Shown piece after piece: positions 28,819-39,378 of a DNA stretch of 64,000 nt. How positions within the stretch are numbered: the first letter of the stretch is position 1; the number at the start of each line of letters is the position of its first letter. The stretch spans positions 326,001-390,000 of the forward strand of contig JACBOA010000001.1 in assembly GCA_013403005.1 (NCBI GenBank). Reading direction: 5' to 3'. The notes beneath the pieces are model-generated. The model was not told where the DNA came from and did no database searches. It saw only the letters and a list, made by a program, of their open reading frames with translations. Both the position numbers and the translations under genes were made by a program. The DNA is from Methanobacteriaceae archaeon. Lineage in GTDB: Archaea; Methanobacteriota; Methanobacteria; Methanobacteriales; Methanobacteriaceae.

Positions 28819-30522
28819 ATGGATTTTACAATAGATTTTCAGAGAAAAACAATAAAAATCACAGTAGTGGTTCTAACTATTTTTGGAGTTATGCTATTCC
28901 TTTCACCTGTAACAGCAGATACGGATTCTGCTCTGGCAGATTCTCCCCAACCCAAATATCAACATGACAACCAGAATACTGGCCAGTCGCCCTACCTTGG
29001 GCCTGAAACACCCATCGAAAAATGGAGTTATACTACTGGTGGTCCAATACTTACTTCGCCAGCAATAGGTAAGGATGGTTCCATTTACTTTGGGAGTAAT
29101 GATCGTAATTTTTATGCTTTAAGCTCTCAGGGTGTTAACATATGGAGTTATACCACTGATGCATCTATTCTGTCTTCCCCTGCAATAGCAGAAGATGGAA
29201 CTATTTACTTTGGGACTGCTAATGGAAATTTTTATGCTTTAAATCCTGATGGAACTTTAAAATGGAAATATACCACTAGCGGGTCTATTATGTCTTCCCC
29301 TGCAATAGGTAATGATGGTTCCATTTACTTTGGGAGTGTTGATGGAAATTTTTATGCTTTAAATCCTGATGGAACTTTAAACTGGAAATATACAACTGGA
29401 GGTACAGTGACTTCTTCACCTGCAATTGACAAAGGGGGATCTATTTACTTTGCAAGTTCAGACAAAAATTTATATGCTTTGAACCAAGACGGAACCGAAA
29501 AATGGAGTTTCACCACGGGTAGATCTGTTCTGACTCCTCCAGCCATTGGGCCCGATGGTTCCATTTATGTTGGAGAAAAATGGCCAATTGATACTAGTAT
29601 TGCTGCCAGATATTTTGCTCTGAACCCTGCAGATGGAACAATGAGGTGGACTCACTACACTGGAAGTCGTGGAGTTACAGCTCCGGCCATTGGAATTGAT
29701 GGTTCCATTTTATTTGGAGAGGGGAGCATCGGTTCCAAGTATTTTGCATTAAACCCTTTAGATGGAACTTTAAAATGGACATTTACAAGTGGAGGAGTTA
29801 ATTCTCCACCCGCAATAGCTAAGGACGGAACTATTTACTTTGGTAGTCAGGATGGGAGTCTATATGCTCTTGACCCTCAAAGTGGTAAATTAAAATGGGC
29901 TCATACTACTGGAGGAAGTCTAGAAACACCACCTGTCATCGGACCTGGAGGTTTTATCTACTCATCAAGCTATAATGGAAAACTCTATGCCATTGGAGAT
30001 CAGCAAACCCCACAGTCCAGTTTATATGTGAAAACAAGTGTTGACAAAACTTCCCCAAGAGTAGGTGAAAACATTCAAGTTACCTTTAAAGTGGGAAATA
30101 ACGGACCATCCGTTGCTTTACAGACTACTTTCAACTGGCAAATACCAACAAACCTTAAATACAGGAACTTATACTCACCGGACGGATACAATCTTTATCA
30201 GTACAATTCTGCTACAAAAACCATAAAATGGAACTTAGGTGATATTCCTGCAAAGACTGACCCCACTCTCGTCGTTGATCTGCTGGTAGCTAGTGCAGGA
30301 GAAATTATAATTTCACCAATTCTTTCAACATCCAGTTATGATCCATACATCAACACCAACACCCAGAGTATTACAATTTATGCACAATCAGCTTCACAAA
30401 CAACAGTTAAAGGTTATTCATCTGGAAAGACTGTGGGAATGCAGGGTACTGGTTTATCACTTCTTCCATTGGTCTTGGCAGTGCTTCTGGTTATGACTGG
30501 ACTTTCTTCACGCTTGGATTAA
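28819..30522 (+). CDS. Secreted PQQ-like beta-propeller surface protein
   Basis: 567 residues. A signal/anchor helix spans about 13-35 (ITVVVLTIFGVMLFL). Residues about 60-395 are eight or so repeats of about 40 residues of the form WSYTTGGPILTSPAIGKDGS then IYFGSNDRNFYAL, a PQQ-like propeller. A DUF11-like beta domain (VDKTSPRVGENIQVTFKVGN) follows, then a Thr/Ser stretch and a C-terminal helix with a short tail. It is likely exported and held in the envelope. No quinoprotein cofactor is implied; archaeal surface propellers usually bind partners. Adjacent repeats share near-identical DNA (see findings). Confidence 0.85.
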   Translation: MDFTIDFQRKTIKITVVVLTIFGVMLFLSPVTADTDSALADSPQPKYQHDNQNTGQSPYLGPETPIEKWSYTTGGPILTSPAIGKDGSIYFGSNDRNFYALSSQGVNIWSYTTDASILSSPAIAEDGTIYFGTANGNFYALNPDGTLKWKYTTSGSIMSSPAIGNDGSIYFGSVDGNFYALNPDGTLNWKYTTGGTVTSSPAIDKGGSIYFASSDKNLYALNQDGTEKWSFTTGRSVLTPPAIGPDGSIYVGEKWPIDTSIAARYFALNPADGTMRWTHYTGSRGVTAPAIGIDGSILFGEGSIGSKYFALNPLDGTLKWTFTSGGVNSPPAIAKDGTIYFGSQDGSLYALDPQSGKLKWAHTTGGSLETPPVIGPGGFIYSSSYNGKLYAIGDQQTPQSSLYVKTSVDKTSPRVGENIQVTFKVGNNGPSVALQTTFNWQIPTNLKYRNLYSPDGYNLYQYNSATKTIKWNLGDIPAKTDPTLVVDLLVASAGEIIISPILSTSSYDPYINTNTQSITIYAQSASQTTVKGYSSGKTVGMQGTGLSLLPLVLAVLLVMTGLSSRLD

Positions 30523-30636
30523 CCAGAAACACTATTTTTTTATTTTTTTCCTTTGATCAAAAATTTCTTTTACAACAATGGTTTTGAAGTGGTTTAGTAA
30601 TTCATTCAAAGCATTTTAATGATTTTTTACTGAAAT

Positions 30637-31395
30637 CTAAACTTTCCCTACTGGTGCTAAATAGATAACAAATTCATCTTCACCATCCAGACGCAATAAA
30701 TCATCAATGTATTCCTGATCATAGGCACCGATGGTACAGGTCCCAGCTCCAATAGCCTCACAGGCCAGATACATGTTTTGACCCACATGTCCGGCATCCA
30801 TGGCTATCACTTTATGGGAGTCCAGTGCGTAGCGCCATTCCATACGGTAGGGTATAGCACTCCATATGAAGGTCACTGCTGATGATCCTGCAAAATTCTG
30901 GCCAAAAGTTGCTTTAATCATTTCCTGTTGTAAGTTACTCTCTTCAAATTCTAGGAGAAGTTCGTGGGTTAAAGGAAGATAACGGTAAATTCCCTGTTTA
31001 AGTTTCTCTCCATTTTTATCTAATTCCACATTAAAAACTGCTAAATACGTTTCCAGAGCATGCCTGCAACCTGCAGATGGCACATTACGAAATGCGTAAT
31101 CACCGGCGTACATGCGAATTCCCTGGGTTGCCCATAAAAGATAGGACAATTCCATTAGGGTAAGAGGTTCCTGGGTATAACTTCGCCGACTCTGACGATT
31201 TTTAATCGCTTCAGAAAGGCTTAAGTCAAATATCTCATCCCAATCAGTGCTGATAAGTTCTATCCTCTCAGATTCTGGAGAATAGGGCTTTTCTATAGGC
31301 GGAGCTTTTATACCCAAACTCTGGTCAGTTTTAGAAAAATCAATGGTTTTCCTGATGGAATCCTTTAAAAAATAGCGATATTGGTTTAAATTCAT
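30637..31395 (-). CDS. SagB-type nitroreductase-family oxidoreductase
   Basis: 252 residues. The FMN-binding nitroreductase fold is seen in AIKNRQSRRSYTQEPLTLME, LSYLLWATQG, VPSAGCRHALETYLAVFNV and the C-terminal AIGAGTCTIGAYDQEYIDD. This is the SagB-type thiazole/oxazole dehydrogenase subfamily; most archaeal members are stand-alone oxidoreductases, not toxin-maturation enzymes. No cyclodehydratase partner is present, so a general flavin oxidoreductase role is likely. The Cys in the conserved GAGTCTIGA position is present. Confidence 0.85.
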   Translation of the reverse strand: MNLNQYRYFLKDSIRKTIDFSKTDQSLGIKAPPIEKPYSPESERIELISTDWDEIFDLSLSEAIKNRQSRRSYTQEPLTLMELSYLLWATQGIRMYAGDYAFRNVPSAGCRHALETYLAVFNVELDKNGEKLKQGIYRYLPLTHELLLEFEESNLQQEMIKATFGQNFAGSSAVTFIWSAIPYRMEWRYALDSHKVIAMDAGHVGQNMYLACEAIGAGTCTIGAYDQEYIDDLLRLDGEDEFVIYLAPVGKV

Positions 31396-31583
31396 TTATA
31401 CACCCCTTATCATTTTCTTTTATATTATTTCCCATATCCTAAAACTCTATCCTATTTGCTCTAAAACAAAGATTGGAAAATGCGTTCATTATAGCACCAT
31501 CCTGAATAATTTGGACCTTTTTTGTTGAAATGGTTAGTTTCCATATTCTAAATAATTTCCTTATTTCCCTTGATAAATTAATT

Positions 31584-32483
31584 TTATCGTAATCCTTTAA
31601 CAAACCTTCCAATACTCTGCATTGATCCATCGGCTCCAGGAAGTTGAGTATAAAAAATCTGCCAGCAGTGGAACATGTTCTGCCATACTTCCAGACTAAC
31701 CTTTACCTCATTTGAAATGGCTAAATCTCTGAAACGATTAATATCGCAAAGAAGAAGCTCCCGACTCCCAGCTTGAAGTAGAAGGGGTGGAAGCCCTTCT
31801 AAATCTCCATATATTGGTGAAGCCAGGGGGTTCTTGGGATTTTGTCCCTGTAAATATAATTCTCTAACCTTTTCCAGTCTCTGGTGATCAATCCAATCAT
31901 TCACATCCTTCAGGTGCTTGTAAACAACTGGAAAGTTAAGATCCACCGCAGGAGACATGCATACTGCACAATATGGCAGTTCAACCTCCATTTTTTTAAG
32001 GGCCAGCAGGGAGGCCAGTGCCAAGTTCCCACCAGCGGATATTCCGGATATCACAACATCCTCAGCCTGGAAACCTTCATCCAGCAACCACAGATAAGAT
32101 TCAATAGCATCTTCTACTGCCAGTGGAAAGGGGTTTTCCGGTGCCAGGCGATAATCAACACTAAATACTGAAAAACCAGTGTATTTAGATAATCTCTGGC
32201 AGATATCCAGATGTCCTCTGGTGGATCCCAAGTTGAATCCACCTCCATGGAAGAATAAAACAACCTTCTCATAACTGCATTGGGGAGTAACAATCCAATA
32301 TGAAGGTACCGGTGATTTATGTTCTTTTAAAATTTTCAAAGGTCCATTGGAACTAAATGAAAGATAGAATTCATCAAAATTCTCACGGATTTTTATTAAA
32401 TCCCTTTCATCTAAATCAAACTGCTTCTTAATAAGTTTAAGCAATTCAATGGTATTTAAACTCAATTTAGTCCCAACATGCAT
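31584..32483 (-). CDS. Alpha/beta hydrolase, hormone-sensitive-lipase-like
   Basis: 299 residues. The oxyanion motif HGGGFNLGS and nucleophile elbow GISAGGNLALAS are clear; Asp (likely in QAGSRELLLCDINRF) and His (MFHCWQIF) complete the triad. It resembles acetyl-esterase/HSL enzymes on short acyl esters. The substrate is unknown. It is on the same strand as the SagB-like gene but separated by 188 bases with no clear gene. Confidence 0.87.
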   Translation of the reverse strand: MHVGTKLSLNTIELLKLIKKQFDLDERDLIKIRENFDEFYLSFSSNGPLKILKEHKSPVPSYWIVTPQCSYEKVVLFFHGGGFNLGSTRGHLDICQRLSKYTGFSVFSVDYRLAPENPFPLAVEDAIESYLWLLDEGFQAEDVVISGISAGGNLALASLLALKKMEVELPYCAVCMSPAVDLNFPVVYKHLKDVNDWIDHQRLEKVRELYLQGQNPKNPLASPIYGDLEGLPPLLLQAGSRELLLCDINRFRDLAISNEVKVSLEVWQNMFHCWQIFYTQLPGADGSMQSIGRFVKGLR

Positions 32484-32666
32484 TTTTTATTAGTTTATAA
32501 TCTTAAATATTATTTTTTTTTTAGTAAATTTTTGGTCTTAATCTAGTCTTAATCTAGATTTTTATTTATTTTCTTTAATTTTTGTGTTGCAGAGTTCATT
32601 CTATGTTGAAATAGAAATTATTATAAATCATACTTTTTTCCCAGCAATTTTTTCCATTTTTGCGGT

Positions 32667-34151
32667 TCATAGCATTTTTATGGACCTAAGAAAATTATCA
32701 GCTTCATTTAGATGTTTTTTAATTTTCTTTTCATCCCTCAAATAATTTTTTAAAAGTGCCAAGCGAGGATTTTCTTCCAGAAGTTGCTGATGAGTCCATA
32801 TGAATCTCCAGAAAAGTGAAGTCCATTTCTCGCACCATTGGCCTGGAGGATAATCACTCATCTTTAAAAGATAATTACAGGAGCTGATATATGGTTTGGT
32901 GGTGATCAGGCCTCCATCTGCATATTGGCTCATTCCATAAACATTAGGCACCATCACCCAGTCATAAGCATCAATAAAGAGGGTCATGAACCAGTAGTAT
33001 ACTTCGTCAGGGTTTACCTCCAATAATAGCATCAGATTCCCCAGGATCATCAGTCTTTCTATGTGATGGGCGTAAGCATTCTCCATCACCCTCTTCACAG
33101 TATTATCGAAGGGGATTAGCCCGGTTTCACCCTTCCACACACTTCCAGGCATCTTTTGATGGAATTCCAGGTAGTTCCTGGTTCTAAGATTATCACCCTC
33201 AAACAGATACACTGCTCTTAAAAACTCCCTCCAACCAATTATCTGTCTGATGAAACCTTCCCGTGAATTTAAAGGGACTCCCTTTGTTGAAAGCACTTTA
33301 AGGAGGACTTCTTCTGGGGTTAAAAGTCCAATGTTCAGGGAACTGGATAATAGGGAATGGAAAAGAAATGGTTCGCCTTTTTTTATGGCATCCTGATAAT
33401 CACCAAAATAGAAAAAACGTTTTTCTAAGAATTCATCCAACCACAATTCAGCATCATCATGAGTTACTGGATAAAAAAAACCATCAGTACTTCCAGGGTG
33501 ATGGGGAAATTTTTTCTCCACATAAAGGGTAGCTTCCTTTATGAAAGGATTTTCAGGGGCACTTTTAACGGTGGGAATGTCCAATCTCCTGGGAATCTTC
33601 CTCCGATTGTACTTATCAAAGGTCCACCTTCCACCCACAGGCTTACCATCCTTTATAAGGATTCCCAGACGTTTACGTTCATTAATATAAAAAGAAGTTA
33701 ACCTATAACCTTTATTATCCTGGAAATAGTATTTCAGTGATTTCTTAGAATTCAAAAATGAAGGAGAGTTTAACTCATGATTCACTATATTAAATTCAGC
33801 AGAATATCTTTGCAAGCGTTCATCCAGTGCAAAATCAACAGGATCTGCATAATAAATATTTTCAATTCCATCCTTTTCCAATCTTTTAAAAAGATAATTC
33901 ATTTCAGGGTCAGATTGATAGTCAAGATAGTTGACCTGGTAACCCTTCTCATCTAAATAGTATTGATAAGCTTTCATTGATGCGCGATGTAGAAGAATCT
34001 TTTTTTTATGGAAGGGGATTTTATATGTGGAGTCATGGAAAAAGAGCTGTTCTTCAACTAGGTAAATAGGTTGATTGATCTCATGAAAACTAGGAATTTT
34101 TTTGAATAGCTGATGGGGAAATATTACTAAGGCAGCATCTATCTTGGCCAT
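32667..34151 (-). CDS. Photolyase-related protein of the FeS-BCP type lacking the Fe-S cysteines
   Basis: 494 residues. The fold matches FeS-BCP/CryPro (PhrB-like, DPRP): FPHQLF at the start, GRWTFDKYNRRKIP, IIGWREFLRAVY, AHHIERLMILGNLMLLLEVN and GMSQYADGGLITTKPY. Established members have four Cys ligating a [4Fe-4S] cluster; here the whole protein has only two Cys (SSC and QWC), and the region YPPGQWCEKW replaces the usual CxxC, so a four-Cys cluster cannot form. FAD-binding residues look kept. It may repair (6-4) lesions without the cluster or act as a light sensor. Confidence 0.85.
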   Translation of the reverse strand: MAKIDAALVIFPHQLFKKIPSFHEINQPIYLVEEQLFFHDSTYKIPFHKKKILLHRASMKAYQYYLDEKGYQVNYLDYQSDPEMNYLFKRLEKDGIENIYYADPVDFALDERLQRYSAEFNIVNHELNSPSFLNSKKSLKYYFQDNKGYRLTSFYINERKRLGILIKDGKPVGGRWTFDKYNRRKIPRRLDIPTVKSAPENPFIKEATLYVEKKFPHHPGSTDGFFYPVTHDDAELWLDEFLEKRFFYFGDYQDAIKKGEPFLFHSLLSSSLNIGLLTPEEVLLKVLSTKGVPLNSREGFIRQIIGWREFLRAVYLFEGDNLRTRNYLEFHQKMPGSVWKGETGLIPFDNTVKRVMENAYAHHIERLMILGNLMLLLEVNPDEVYYWFMTLFIDAYDWVMVPNVYGMSQYADGGLITTKPYISSCNYLLKMSDYPPGQWCEKWTSLFWRFIWTHQQLLEENPRLALLKNYLRDEKKIKKHLNEADNFLRSIKML

Positions 34152-34553
34152 GTTATCCTATTATTAGTATGATTCTTTCTAATTTTTAATATTTCCCCAT
34201 TTATTTTAGTGATTAGAGAGTTCTTATTTAATGAAATAAACTGTTAAGACGGTTTAAATTAATTATAATTGGAAGATATTCTATTAAATAACTTTCTATT
34301 TAGATCAACCCTCGAATGGGTATTTTTTTAAATAGAATTTAAGATAGAAATAATATAGAAATTATAAAATATTATTGTATGACATACTATAATATATCCA
34401 TATTTAGTTAGTAGAAAATGATGTAATGAAATGTTTTTTTACACATACCGGGCTGATTCAACTAAAAGGGGTGTAATGGGTTAAGTTTTTAAGTTCTAAC
34501 TTAGTTAAGAGTCAAGTTATTCCTTAATTGAAGTTCATATCATGGGGGAGCAC
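34152..34553. other. Intergenic region between the photolyase-related and response-regulator genes
   Basis: A 402-base AT-rich gap between divergent genes with no coding potential I trust. A small dyad GTATG-A-CATAC is at 34377-34387. Either gene could use promoters here. Confidence 0.35.
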
Positions 34554-35027
34554 ATGTCCAATGCGAGTATAATGCTGGTGGAAGACGAAATCATTGTGGC
34601 TGCTGATGTCAAACATCGCCTGGAAAACATGGGATATGATGTTTTAGGTATTTTTGATACGGGAGAAGAGGCTATTGCGAAAGCTGGTGAACTGCAACCT
34701 CAACTGGTTCTGATGGATATCGTGCTGAAGGGTGAGATGGATGGGATAGAGGCTGCTCAAAGCATACGCGAAAAGTATCAAATTCCCATTATTTATCTTA
34801 CAGCTTATTCCGATGAAAAAACCTTAGAAAGAGCCAAGGTAACAGAACCATTTGGTTATGTCCTGAAACCCTTTGAGGATAGGGAAATCCAAAGCGCCAT
34901 TGAAATGGCACTTTACAAGCACCAAATGGAGCAGAAATTAAAAGAAAGTGAAGAAAAATATCGTAAGTTGCTCGAAAAGTTCTTGAAGGTTTCAACAGAG
35001 ATTTTAAATGAGCTCAGTAAACCGTAA
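34554..35027 (+). CDS. Receiver-only response regulator
   Basis: 157 residues. The receiver domain has the acidic pair in LVEDEIIV, phospho-Asp in LVLMDIVLKGEMDG, Thr in YLTAYSD and Lys in VLKPFED. It ends in a coiled coil (QKLKESEEKYRKLLEKFLKV) with no DNA-binding domain. This receiver is close to the one at the start of the 1342-residue kinase (MDIVLKGE-GIEAA shared). Methanogens use such receivers in phosphorelays. GGGGGAG lies 3 bases before ATG 34554; the earlier in-frame ATG 34542 is upstream of it. Confidence 0.9.
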   Translation: MSNASIMLVEDEIIVAADVKHRLENMGYDVLGIFDTGEEAIAKAGELQPQLVLMDIVLKGEMDGIEAAQSIREKYQIPIIYLTAYSDEKTLERAKVTEPFGYVLKPFEDREIQSAIEMALYKHQMEQKLKESEEKYRKLLEKFLKVSTEILNELSKP

Positions 35028-35030
35028 TCC

Positions 35031-35061
35031 TTCTTTTTTTTTTTAGTTTGGTTTTTTTTTA
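35031..35061 (+). terminator. Poly-T terminator after the response regulator
   Basis: T-runs of about 11 (35034-35044) and 9-10 bases (35052-35060), each followed by AGTTTGG, lie just after the stop codon. This is the likely transcript end. The genes on each side converge here. Confidence 0.55.
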
Positions 35062-35160
35062 GTTTGGTGGGGATTTTTTAAATATTAAAATTTTTTTTAA
35101 GGTATAATTGTTATTTTGGTGTGTTGCCGAGTAGGAACATAAGAAAAAAGAACTAGAAAA

Positions 35161-35865
35161 CTAGAAAGATCCTCTTTTGTCGTGTTCTTTGCTGCATGAA
35201 CTCTGTGGTGCGAGTTTTTTGGCTTCTTTAAGTTTAACTCCCATTTTCTCGAGAACTGCTCGGCTGTCAACTTTGGTGTTTATACATCCATCTCTGAGGA
35301 GAGGTACTCCCTGAGGAGAGTATTTTGAAACCTTCATCATGGCTAGGTTAAGATCCTGGAAACATGCAACTCCTAAAACAGCTTTGAATTTGTTCTGTTC
35401 CACTATCTTTTTGAGGAATGTGGAACCGGGGATTATGAACACTCTGTAACCCATTTCTTCTCCTTTGTTTTTCAAAACTCCAATAACGCATCGGTTACAG
35501 TTTTCGCAAACCAGGCCTGATGCTTCCAGTTTTGCTTCACAATCTATGTGCCGCAGACAGTGAGGTAAGACCAGAATGGTATCTTTGGGGTCAGTTTTCC
35601 TGAAAACCTTTTCATTGACCTTGTTTCGTACTTCTACACCTATATGATCCACAATTTTAGCATCCACACCAACGCTTTCTGAAAACTTTTTGAAAAGCCC
35701 ATAAAAAACGTCCATAGTAAAAAGAAGCAGTTTTGGGAAAACCAGACGGTCTTTTTCAATAAGCATGCGGCCTAGGATGAGGGTGACAGATAAAAGAACC
35801 AGTAGAAGGATTCCGGCCGCGAAAACCACTTGACCAAATATCTGGTAAAATTCGGAGATAGTCAT
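35161..35865 (-). CDS. DUF116 family protein
   Basis: 234 residues. One or two N-terminal helices (about 12-35) precede a cysteine-rich cytosolic domain with LPHCLRHIDCEAK, GLVCENCNRCVIG and GVACFQDLNLAMM, typical of DUF116. The many Cys suggest an iron-sulfur or zinc site. Function is unknown; DUF116 proteins are common in methanogens and some anaerobic bacteria. It is alone on its strand. Confidence 0.82.
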   Translation of the reverse strand: MTISEFYQIFGQVVFAAGILLLVLLSVTLILGRMLIEKDRLVFPKLLLFTMDVFYGLFKKFSESVGVDAKIVDHIGVEVRNKVNEKVFRKTDPKDTILVLPHCLRHIDCEAKLEASGLVCENCNRCVIGVLKNKGEEMGYRVFIIPGSTFLKKIVEQNKFKAVLGVACFQDLNLAMMKVSKYSPQGVPLLRDGCINTKVDSRAVLEKMGVKLKEAKKLAPQSSCSKEHDKRGSF

Positions 35866-36071
35866 AATTATCAGGTAGAATGTTAAGTTTTAAGAGTTCT
35901 TGGTTGAAACATCATATAAATAACATATATAAATTAAGGTGCGCAAGATTGTTTGTCAAATCAGTTTACTTAGAAGTGTAAGTATTTTCTATTTATCATG
36001 CTATATTAAACTGGTTATTAATTTAAAATTTATTTTACATAAGAAAGAGAGTGGGGTTAGATGACTTATTT

Positions 36072-36551
36072 TTAAAATTTATCAATTTTTAAGTCGTTTA
36101 GTTTAAATTCTGTTTGTTTGCTGCTGATTTCTATCCCGCCATCAAATCCCTTTATTTCTATTCCAGAAAGATCTTCACAGGCACATAATATGTCCTGTTC
36201 TGGATGGGTCCCGGGTGTTATATTACAGTCAAGACGAACTTTCTCCCCACAACTAGCCACCAGGGGGAGTCTTTTTGATGTGGGATGATCTGGAGGTAGA
36301 ACAACCAAGGGGGCACCTAAATCTCTCAGCAAGAAAATCAATGATTTTATACCTTCTTCGACATTGGAGCCTGAATTAAGTGATGAAACGGCAATGATAT
36401 CTTCAGGTTCTAGAAACATTACTATTTCTTCTTTATCTGGTGTGCCAATGAATATTTGGCCTTTTTTTGCAAATTTAACCACACCAACAGTTCCGGATTC
36501 ACCTTTTAAAAAAATTATTTCATCATCTTGTAGGTTAATTCTATGTTTCAT
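36072..36551 (-). CDS. Conserved hypothetical protein, unknown family
   Basis: 159 residues, no membrane helix, no signal. The middle has GIKSLIFLLRDLGAPLVVLP, then DHPTSKRLPLVASCGEKVRL and DCNITPGTHPEQDILCACED, with Cys at three positions in the last third. I cannot place it. The coding signal is good: long frame, an ATG start and balanced composition. Isolated on the minus strand near DUF116. The Cys/Asp-rich C-terminus may bind a metal. Confidence 0.6.
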   Translation of the reverse strand: MKHRINLQDDEIIFLKGESGTVGVVKFAKKGQIFIGTPDKEEIVMFLEPEDIIAVSSLNSGSNVEEGIKSLIFLLRDLGAPLVVLPPDHPTSKRLPLVASCGEKVRLDCNITPGTHPEQDILCACEDLSGIEIKGFDGGIEISSKQTEFKLNDLKIDKF

Positions 36552-36861
36552 GTAATTTGGTTTTACTTAATTGTTTAGAGTTATATAATGAGAAATTATA
36601 GTTGTCGACTAAATATTTTTAACTCATCTTTCTATACATGCTCTTTTAGATATAATTCGCTATGATTAAAGCCTTTCCAAGGGTAGTTTCTTTATAATAT
36701 AATTTAAATACCTTTTATTATTAAAATTGCATTATTAATTATTTTATTATAGAATGATAAATTACCATTATTTTCCATATTCAAATTTTCAATGTGTTGC
36801 ATCCATTTATTGGATATATTCACTTCTTTGTAGAATTTCAATAATTCATTCAACATGGTGT
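36552..36861. other. AT-rich intergenic region
   Basis: A 310-base gap of mostly A/T between two minus-strand genes. The frame at 36754-36948 on the plus strand is antisense to the zinc-ribbon gene and has low coding quality. Nothing else is seen. Confidence 0.4.
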
Positions 36862-37017
<156 letters not shown>

Positions 37018-37224
37018 TTTTTATCACCAATCATTATATTGTATTTGGTATTATTTAGTTTTTGGGATGTCCAAGATTGGCCAGAAATCCTAAAGGTCAC
37101 ATAAATAGTATTATGAGGCTAATTACTTAGAAATTTAAACATGACAGATTATTTATCCTATAAAATTCAATATAACAACATTTAGTTAATCTATAAAGGT
37201 AATTTAAAAACCAGTCTGTCTTGA

Positions 37225-38299
<1,075 letters not shown>

Positions 38300-38322
38300 A
38301 AGGCCCCCAGAAAAAGAGGGCT

Positions 38323-39177
38323 ATGCAACTTAAAACCCTCAAGAAGCATGAAGAAGAAGTTGATGCTCAGGAAGAAGAAGTTGATGTTAAAAAACTCCTT
38401 AAATTAAAGGGGAAAAAGAAGAAACGTCTTTACGGGCAGCGTGTTGATTCAAAAACTCAAAAAGGACGTTACATAAAGAGTGAACTCCCCAAAGATTCAT
38501 CTGGAGACATTGCCATTGATGCAACTCTCAGAGCTGCTGCTTTGAGTTCTGATGGTAAAATTAAGGTTAAAAGTGAAGATTTACGTCATAAAATAAGGAA
38601 GCATGGAGCTAAAGCATCAATTGTCCTGGTGGTGGATATTAGTGGGTCAATGTTTTCTGATAGAAAAGCCAACCGCTTGAAAGGAATACTGAACACGGTT
38701 ATAGAGGATGCCCATCGCCACCAGGATCGCATTAGCCTGGTTGGATTCAAGGGGGAAAAAGCTGAAGTAATCATCCCCAGCACTCGCCGGGCAACGTCCT
38801 TCAGAAAGCAGATCGATGATATTCAGGTTGGAGGAACCACCCCTCTGGCTGCAGGGTTAAAAAAGGGTTATGAAATCCTTAAGAAAGAGAAATTAAAGGA
38901 TGAATTTGTTCCTTTAATGCTGGTCTTATCTGATGGAATGCCCAATGTAGCATTAGATCAAGGACCAATAAAGGATGCCCTTGAGGTTGCAGGTAAAATT
39001 AAAGATAAAGAGATTCACACGGTGGTCATTAACTTCGAAAGATCGGTGCGTTATGGTCATGAAGTAAATATGGAATTAGCCCTGGCTGCAGGGGCACGAT
39101 ATTACGATATAGAAGAATTGAAAGATCCGACAATGGCAGTTTCCAGGATAATGGATTTGGAAAGAGAAAAGATATAA
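38323..39177 (+). CDS. Chelatase VWA subunit (ChlD/BchD C-terminal type)
   Basis: 284 residues. A Lys/Glu-rich N-terminus (about 1-60) leads to a VWA domain with a full MIDAS: VVDISGSMFS (DxSxS), GGTTPLAAG (Thr) and LVLSDGMPN (Asp). It is the half-length D subunit without a second AAA domain, as in many archaea. With ChlI it should form the ATPase/VWA complex that drives metal insertion by a large catalytic subunit, which is not in this window. It is downstream of and probably co-transcribed with the ChlI-like gene. Confidence 0.87.
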   Translation: MQLKTLKKHEEEVDAQEEEVDVKKLLKLKGKKKKRLYGQRVDSKTQKGRYIKSELPKDSSGDIAIDATLRAAALSSDGKIKVKSEDLRHKIRKHGAKASIVLVVDISGSMFSDRKANRLKGILNTVIEDAHRHQDRISLVGFKGEKAEVIIPSTRRATSFRKQIDDIQVGGTTPLAAGLKKGYEILKKEKLKDEFVPLMLVLSDGMPNVALDQGPIKDALEVAGKIKDKEIHTVVINFERSVRYGHEVNMELALAAGARYYDIEELKDPTMAVSRIMDLEREKI

Positions 39178-39378
39178 TATATAAATATCGCTATTTTTTC
39201 CTATTTTTTTAATTATTTCATGCTAATTTTACCAAATTAGTACTCTAACACCTTATACTTTAATATTTCCTTCAATGATCTGATTTGCTGTTTTTAACTT
39301 CGATGATGTATTTTAAAACCTTAAAAATAGCATTATTTTTTTAAAAGCAATTATCAGATTTTATTATTATATTAGCTA

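Noticed and set aside
31439..31630. 63-residue minus-strand open frame next to the alpha/beta hydrolase end
   Set aside because: It overlaps the hydrolase coding end by 47 bases in another frame, has no ribosome-binding site and an odd composition; it is most likely chance.
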